A stretch of 64,000 nucleotides of DNA from Streptomyces sp. MJM8645 (GTDB taxonomy: Bacteria > Actinomycetota > Actinomycetes > Streptomycetales > Streptomycetaceae): the NCBI RefSeq assembly GCF_001625365.1, contig NZ_LJJF01000002.1:1213501-1277500 (forward strand), in the 5' to 3' direction. The translations under genes were made by a program, and so were the position numbers. Below the pieces are notes generated by a model. The model was not told the DNA's origin, did no database searches, and was given only the letters and a program-made list of their open reading frames with translations. Shown piece after piece: positions 61,407 through 64,000 of this stretch; the stretch's first letter is position 1, and each line of letters starts with the position of its first letter.

Positions 61407-62009
61407 TCACCGATTCACGCTGGCCGGGCGTGGACGTACGAGATTGGCCCGTACTGCCTCGGATTCGTCGAACATGACGGTCAGATCGTCGGCGGGGATG
61501 GTGAATCGCCCTTGCGCCCAACGTCCTGCGACGAGCCAGGCCGAGTCCGACCGGTGGGGATCGCCCTGGTCATGGCGGACGGGCGCGAAGTCGAGCCGGA
61601 TCCAGACGGGGGTGGCGCCTCCGGAACCCCATTCGATCCAGGCCAGCTCGGTGTGGAGTATCTCGCGGTGGAGCAGGCCGGACCAGCGGGGGTGGTCGGT
61701 GACCGGTATGAGCGCGGGGAAGCCGGAATTGCCGGGCCTGGTCGGGAACGTCTCGATCGGCTGGTCGAATACTTCGATGCCATAGCCGTCGAAGCTGTCG
61801 TTCCAGATCAGCGTGAACACCACGCCGAGGTGCGTGGTGAACTGGCAGCCGAAGGTCGGCTCGTGCCCCTGGCGCAGGTCCCATTCCTCGGGCTCAAACC
61901 CGTCGGGCCCACCGGTCGGCACGACGTAGTCGACCTGGTCGATGAGCAGGCCGCGCAGTGAGGCGACGGTTCGCTCCAGTTGCCGTGCTGTGGTCTTCGA
62001 TCCGGTCAT
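61407..62009 (-). CDS. 200-residue hypothetical protein
   Basis: From ATG 62009 the product reads MTGSKTTARQLERTVASLRG, a helical opening. A beta-rich middle (CQFTTHLGVVFTLIWNDSFDGYGIEVFDQ) and WIEWGSGGATPVWIRLDFAP near the end suggest a compact alpha-beta protein. No signal peptide, Cys pair or membrane segment stands out. The ribosome binding site is weak. No family was recognised. Upstream open sequence continues in frame but lacks codon bias. Confidence 0.55.
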   Translation of the reverse strand: MTGSKTTARQLERTVASLRGLLIDQVDYVVPTGGPDGFEPEEWDLRQGHEPTFGCQFTTHLGVVFTLIWNDSFDGYGIEVFDQPIETFPTRPGNSGFPALIPVTDHPRWSGLLHREILHTELAWIEWGSGGATPVWIRLDFAPVRHDQGDPHRSDSAWLVAGRWAQGRFTIPADDLTVMFDESEAVRANLVRPRPASVNR

Positions 62010-62180
62010 GACTACGATGATCACACTGAGCGGTGCGGTGTGCCGCTGTTTCTCTCCGCCCGGGCACCGCCAGGGCATGGGGTTCTCCCGTGACATCGCC
62101 GCCGGTTCGTCGATGTCCCCAACCGGCCGGGTCGTCGTGGACGACCACCCGGTCATGGGTGCAACCGTTCTCCGACGCCC

Positions 62181-62615
62181 CTACGCCCTGGAGAAGACCC
62201 GCTGCGTGTTCCCCCGCGGCTGACCGCCCAGGCTGGCCACCGCCCCCTCTCGCTCCTCCTGCAGATAGATCTCGCAGTCACCCCCGGAGTAGTAGTCCCG
62301 CAGCACCACGAAGACCCCCGACCCCGCGTCGTCCACACTCCCCACCCGCCAACTCCCCTGGTACTCCCCCAACGCCGCACCCTGCCCGACGGGATCCTTC
62401 GCGCAGAAGTACCCGTCGAGCCGCACCTCGCCGAGCCGGCCCCCCTCCCGCAGCTCGATCACCTCGTCCCGCGACGCCCAACGCCCCACGTAGTCCTTCG
62501 GATCCGGCCCGCCCGACCTGGCCTTCAGATACCCCGTCAGCCCCGCGATCAGCAGGACACCCATCAACAGGACGGCACCCTCCCGGGACTTCAGGTACGT
62601 CCATCGACCAGCCAC
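62181..62615 (-). CDS. Membrane-anchored hypothetical protein, paralogue A
   Basis: GTG at 62615 follows GAGGGGGAGCT at good spacing; an ATG six codons upstream is possible. One membrane segment (GAVLLMGVLLIAGLTGYL) is followed by an external domain. That domain reads DYVGRWASRDEVIELREGG, then EYQGSWRVGSVDDAGSGVFV and GGDCEIYLQEEREG. The downstream gene (62663-63085) shares the pattern VGRW...GSW...DDAG...C(E/T)I(Y/W)L, so they are tandem paralogues. The fold may be a small beta-barrel. Function unknown. Confidence 0.65.
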   Translation of the reverse strand: MAGRWTYLKSREGAVLLMGVLLIAGLTGYLKARSGGPDPKDYVGRWASRDEVIELREGGRLGEVRLDGYFCAKDPVGQGAALGEYQGSWRVGSVDDAGSGVFVVLRDYYSGGDCEIYLQEEREGAVASLGGQPRGNTQRVFSRA

Positions 62616-62662
62616 AGCTCCCCCTCGCTCCATGCCGCCGCACTCGAAGTCACCACGGCACC

Positions 62663-63085
62663 TCAGCCCTTCTCCATGACGAACCCCTTGCTCGCCAGCA
62701 GCCACAGGTCCTTCTCGTTGGTCATGGCCGTCAGCCAGATCGTGCAGCTGCCTCCCCCGTTCTTACGGGTCGCCGTCACACACACCCCCCGACCGGCGTC
62801 GTCGAGGTAGGACTTCTTCCAACTCCCCTCCAGTTCCGTCGGCTGTGCCGGATCGGCCGCCGCGCTGTCGCACACGTAGGCCGGCACCGTCGCGGACCCG
62901 ATCCGTCCATCCGGGAGGAACTCGAGCACCGCCGTACCGCCGCTCCACCGTCCGACCGGGTCGGACACGTCAGGCCAGGAAGGCCGGAACGTCAGCCACA
63001 CGACCACGCCCACGCCGAGAACACCGAGAACCCCACCCAGCACGCCGAACAAGACGCGCCGTCCCCTCGCCACACGATCCTCCAT
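62663..63085 (-). CDS. Membrane-anchored hypothetical protein, paralogue B
   Basis: The 140-residue product MEDRVARGRRVLFGVLGGVL has one N-terminal membrane segment (VLGVLGVGVVVWLTF). An external domain follows with DPVGRWSGGTAVLEFLPDGR, AYVCDS, LEGSWKKSYLDDAGRGVCV and GGGSCTIWLTAM. Three conserved cysteines could form a disulphide. It is paralogous to the neighbouring gene. An internal GTG four codons in has GGAGG upstream and could be the actual start. Function unknown. Confidence 0.65.
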   Translation of the reverse strand: MEDRVARGRRVLFGVLGGVLGVLGVGVVVWLTFRPSWPDVSDPVGRWSGGTAVLEFLPDGRIGSATVPAYVCDSAAADPAQPTELEGSWKKSYLDDAGRGVCVTATRKNGGGSCTIWLTAMTNEKDLWLLASKGFVMEKG

Positions 63086-63261
63086 CGAATACCTGATCGA
63101 CCAATTCACATGACATTCGAGCACCGAGAACAGTAGTGACCGGTGTCCCTTCGCGGCGAACCTCTCGACCGGGCCTACCTGTGTGCTTCTGTCGCAGACC
63201 TGCCCACTCCTTGGCTCGCCGGACACTGTCCGCCTGTTGACATGCACGCGAGAATCATTCG

Positions 63262-64000
63262 GTGGACATCATCAGCGAACACTCAACGCCCCGCGGACGA
63301 ACCCGCCGACGGGGAGCGAAGATCTCGCTCCTGCTCACCGCCCTTCTCGCCGGCTCCACCCTCCTCCCGGCGACGGCCTCCGCCGCCGGGCAGGACCCGG
63401 AGCAGATCTGTGGCAAGACGGTCCAGGGCCGCATCCTGGAAAAGTACCGGGAGTACCGGACCACGCTCGGCTGCCCCAAGGACAACGAGCAGACCGCTCC
63501 CGACGGGGTGGGCCGGTTCAGTGAGTTCGACGGCGGCTCGATCTACTGGAGCCCCTCCACCGACGCCCACGCCATCTGGGGCCTCATCCGCGACAAGTGG
63601 GCCGCCATGGGCTGGGAGAAGGGCTCCCTCGGCTACCCCACCAGCGACGAACTCTCCCTCCCTGACAGGGCCGGGAAGCGCCAGGTGTTCCAGGGCGGCT
63701 CGCTCTACTGGCATCCCACGCGCTCCAACGGCGTCCACCCCGTCTGGGGCCTCATCGGCCAGCGCTGGGGACAGGCGGGCTGGGAAGGCGGGGTGTACGG
63801 CTACCCCGTCACCGACGAACTCCAGCAGGAGGGCGTCACCCAGATGTTCGAGCACGGCCCCATCCGGTGGTCGCCGAACGAGACCGCGAACCCGCTGATC
63901 CCCCGCGCGAACGCCCAGTTCTTCCAGGGCAGCCCGGCCCCGGGCGATCTGAAGGAGAGCGCCACGCTGCTGCCCAAGGGCCCCGACCGGGGCGTCGTCG
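63262..64000 (+). CDS. Secreted LGFP-repeat protein (partial, right edge)
   Basis: From GTG 63262 the frame reads VDIISEHSTPRGRTRRRGAK, then a hydrophobic core (LLLTALLAGSTLLPATASA) cleaved at ASA-AG, as a Sec signal peptide. Four LGFP-type repeats follow: YREYRTTLGCPKDNEQ, KGSLGYPTSDELSLPD, GGVYGYPVTDELQQEG and flanking FQGGSLYWHP strands. LGFP repeats bind the cell envelope, often in enzymes or lectins of Corynebacteriales and Streptomyces. The reading frame is open to position 64000, so the C-terminal domain is missing. It is divergent from the paralogue pair. Confidence 0.82.
   Translation, partial: MDIISEHSTPRGRTRRRGAKISLLLTALLAGSTLLPATASAAGQDPEQICGKTVQGRILEKYREYRTTLGCPKDNEQTAPDGVGRFSEFDGGSIYWSPSTDAHAIWGLIRDKWAAMGWEKGSLGYPTSDELSLPDRAGKRQVFQGGSLYWHPTRSNGVHPVWGLIGQRWGQAGWEGGVYGYPVTDELQQEGVTQMFEHGPIRWSPNETANPLIPRANAQFFQGSPAPGDLKESATLLPKGPDRGVV

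Noticed and set aside
60983..61785. Plus-strand ORFs upstream of and across the 200-residue hypothetical gene
   Set aside because: No ribosome binding sites and non-protein-like composition. The minus-strand frame is better.

Overview
High-GC actinobacterial chromosome, almost certainly Streptomyces or a close relative such as Kitasatospora. The evidence is the very high GC at third codon positions, the use of GTG starts with GGAGG-type ribosome binding sites, an SsgA-like sporulation protein, and a SigB/SigF-type partner-switching set. No rRNA, tRNA, insertion sequence or integrase was recognised.

Layout. (1) 1-14 kb is a defence-like island. It holds the effector half of a type I-E CRISPR-Cas operon on the minus strand (cse1-cse2-cas7-cas5-cas6e, with cas6e cut by the left edge), CRISPR-repeat-like palindromes upstream of it, two tiny membrane proteins each followed by a strong hairpin, a 1270-residue HTH-STAND NTPase, and a convergent ~1320-residue SF1 helicase with a glycine-rich hydrophobic segment and a long coiled-coil insertion. 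No cas3 is seen. (2) 14-19 kb carries small hypothetical proteins. These include a DUF6328-type membrane gene broken by an in-frame amber codon, a possible DNA-ligase remnant, two paralogous Cys-rich small proteins, a DedA protein and an SsgA-like protein. (3) 19-25 kb holds a ThrE-type transporter and partial respiratory genes (extra qcrB, ctaD, ctaF). (4) 25-34 kb is a stress-signalling block: RsbW-like kinase, STAS antagonist, SigB/F-family sigma factor, poly-HAMP hybrid histidine kinase and a PAS/GAF/PP2C phosphatase. (5) 34-41 kb carries housekeeping and accessory genes: BrkB-like, PAP2-DAG kinase fusion, HxlR plus NmrA pair, CsbD, RibD-like reductase.

(6) 39.8-44.5 kb is a candidate peptide-modification locus. 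An XRE/TPR regulator is divergent from a 44-residue peptide gene, which is followed by a tightly packed JmjC-type hydroxylase, aldo/keto reductase and APH-fold kinase. (7) 44.6-47.2 kb is a second, secreted system on the minus strand. It comprises a signal-peptide protein carrying GIGWDG repeats, a 91-residue partner, and an NlpC/P60-like enzyme fused to a seven-bladed propeller. (8) 47.4-52 kb contains a two-operator promoter driving a FAD monooxygenase-RidA-SDR operon, with TetR and LuxR-type regulators nearby. (9) 52-64 kb is a run of single metabolic and stress genes: WYL regulator, VOC protein, deaminase, PRC-barrel, SRPBCC, MscS, GNAT, SDR, epoxide-hydrolase-like. It ends with two paralogous membrane-anchored proteins and an LGFP-repeat secreted protein cut by the right edge.

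Functions come from reading motifs and domain order by eye. No database search was possible, so family names are recognition calls and the system-level proposals (defence module, RiPP-like locus, GIGWDG locus) are inferences.
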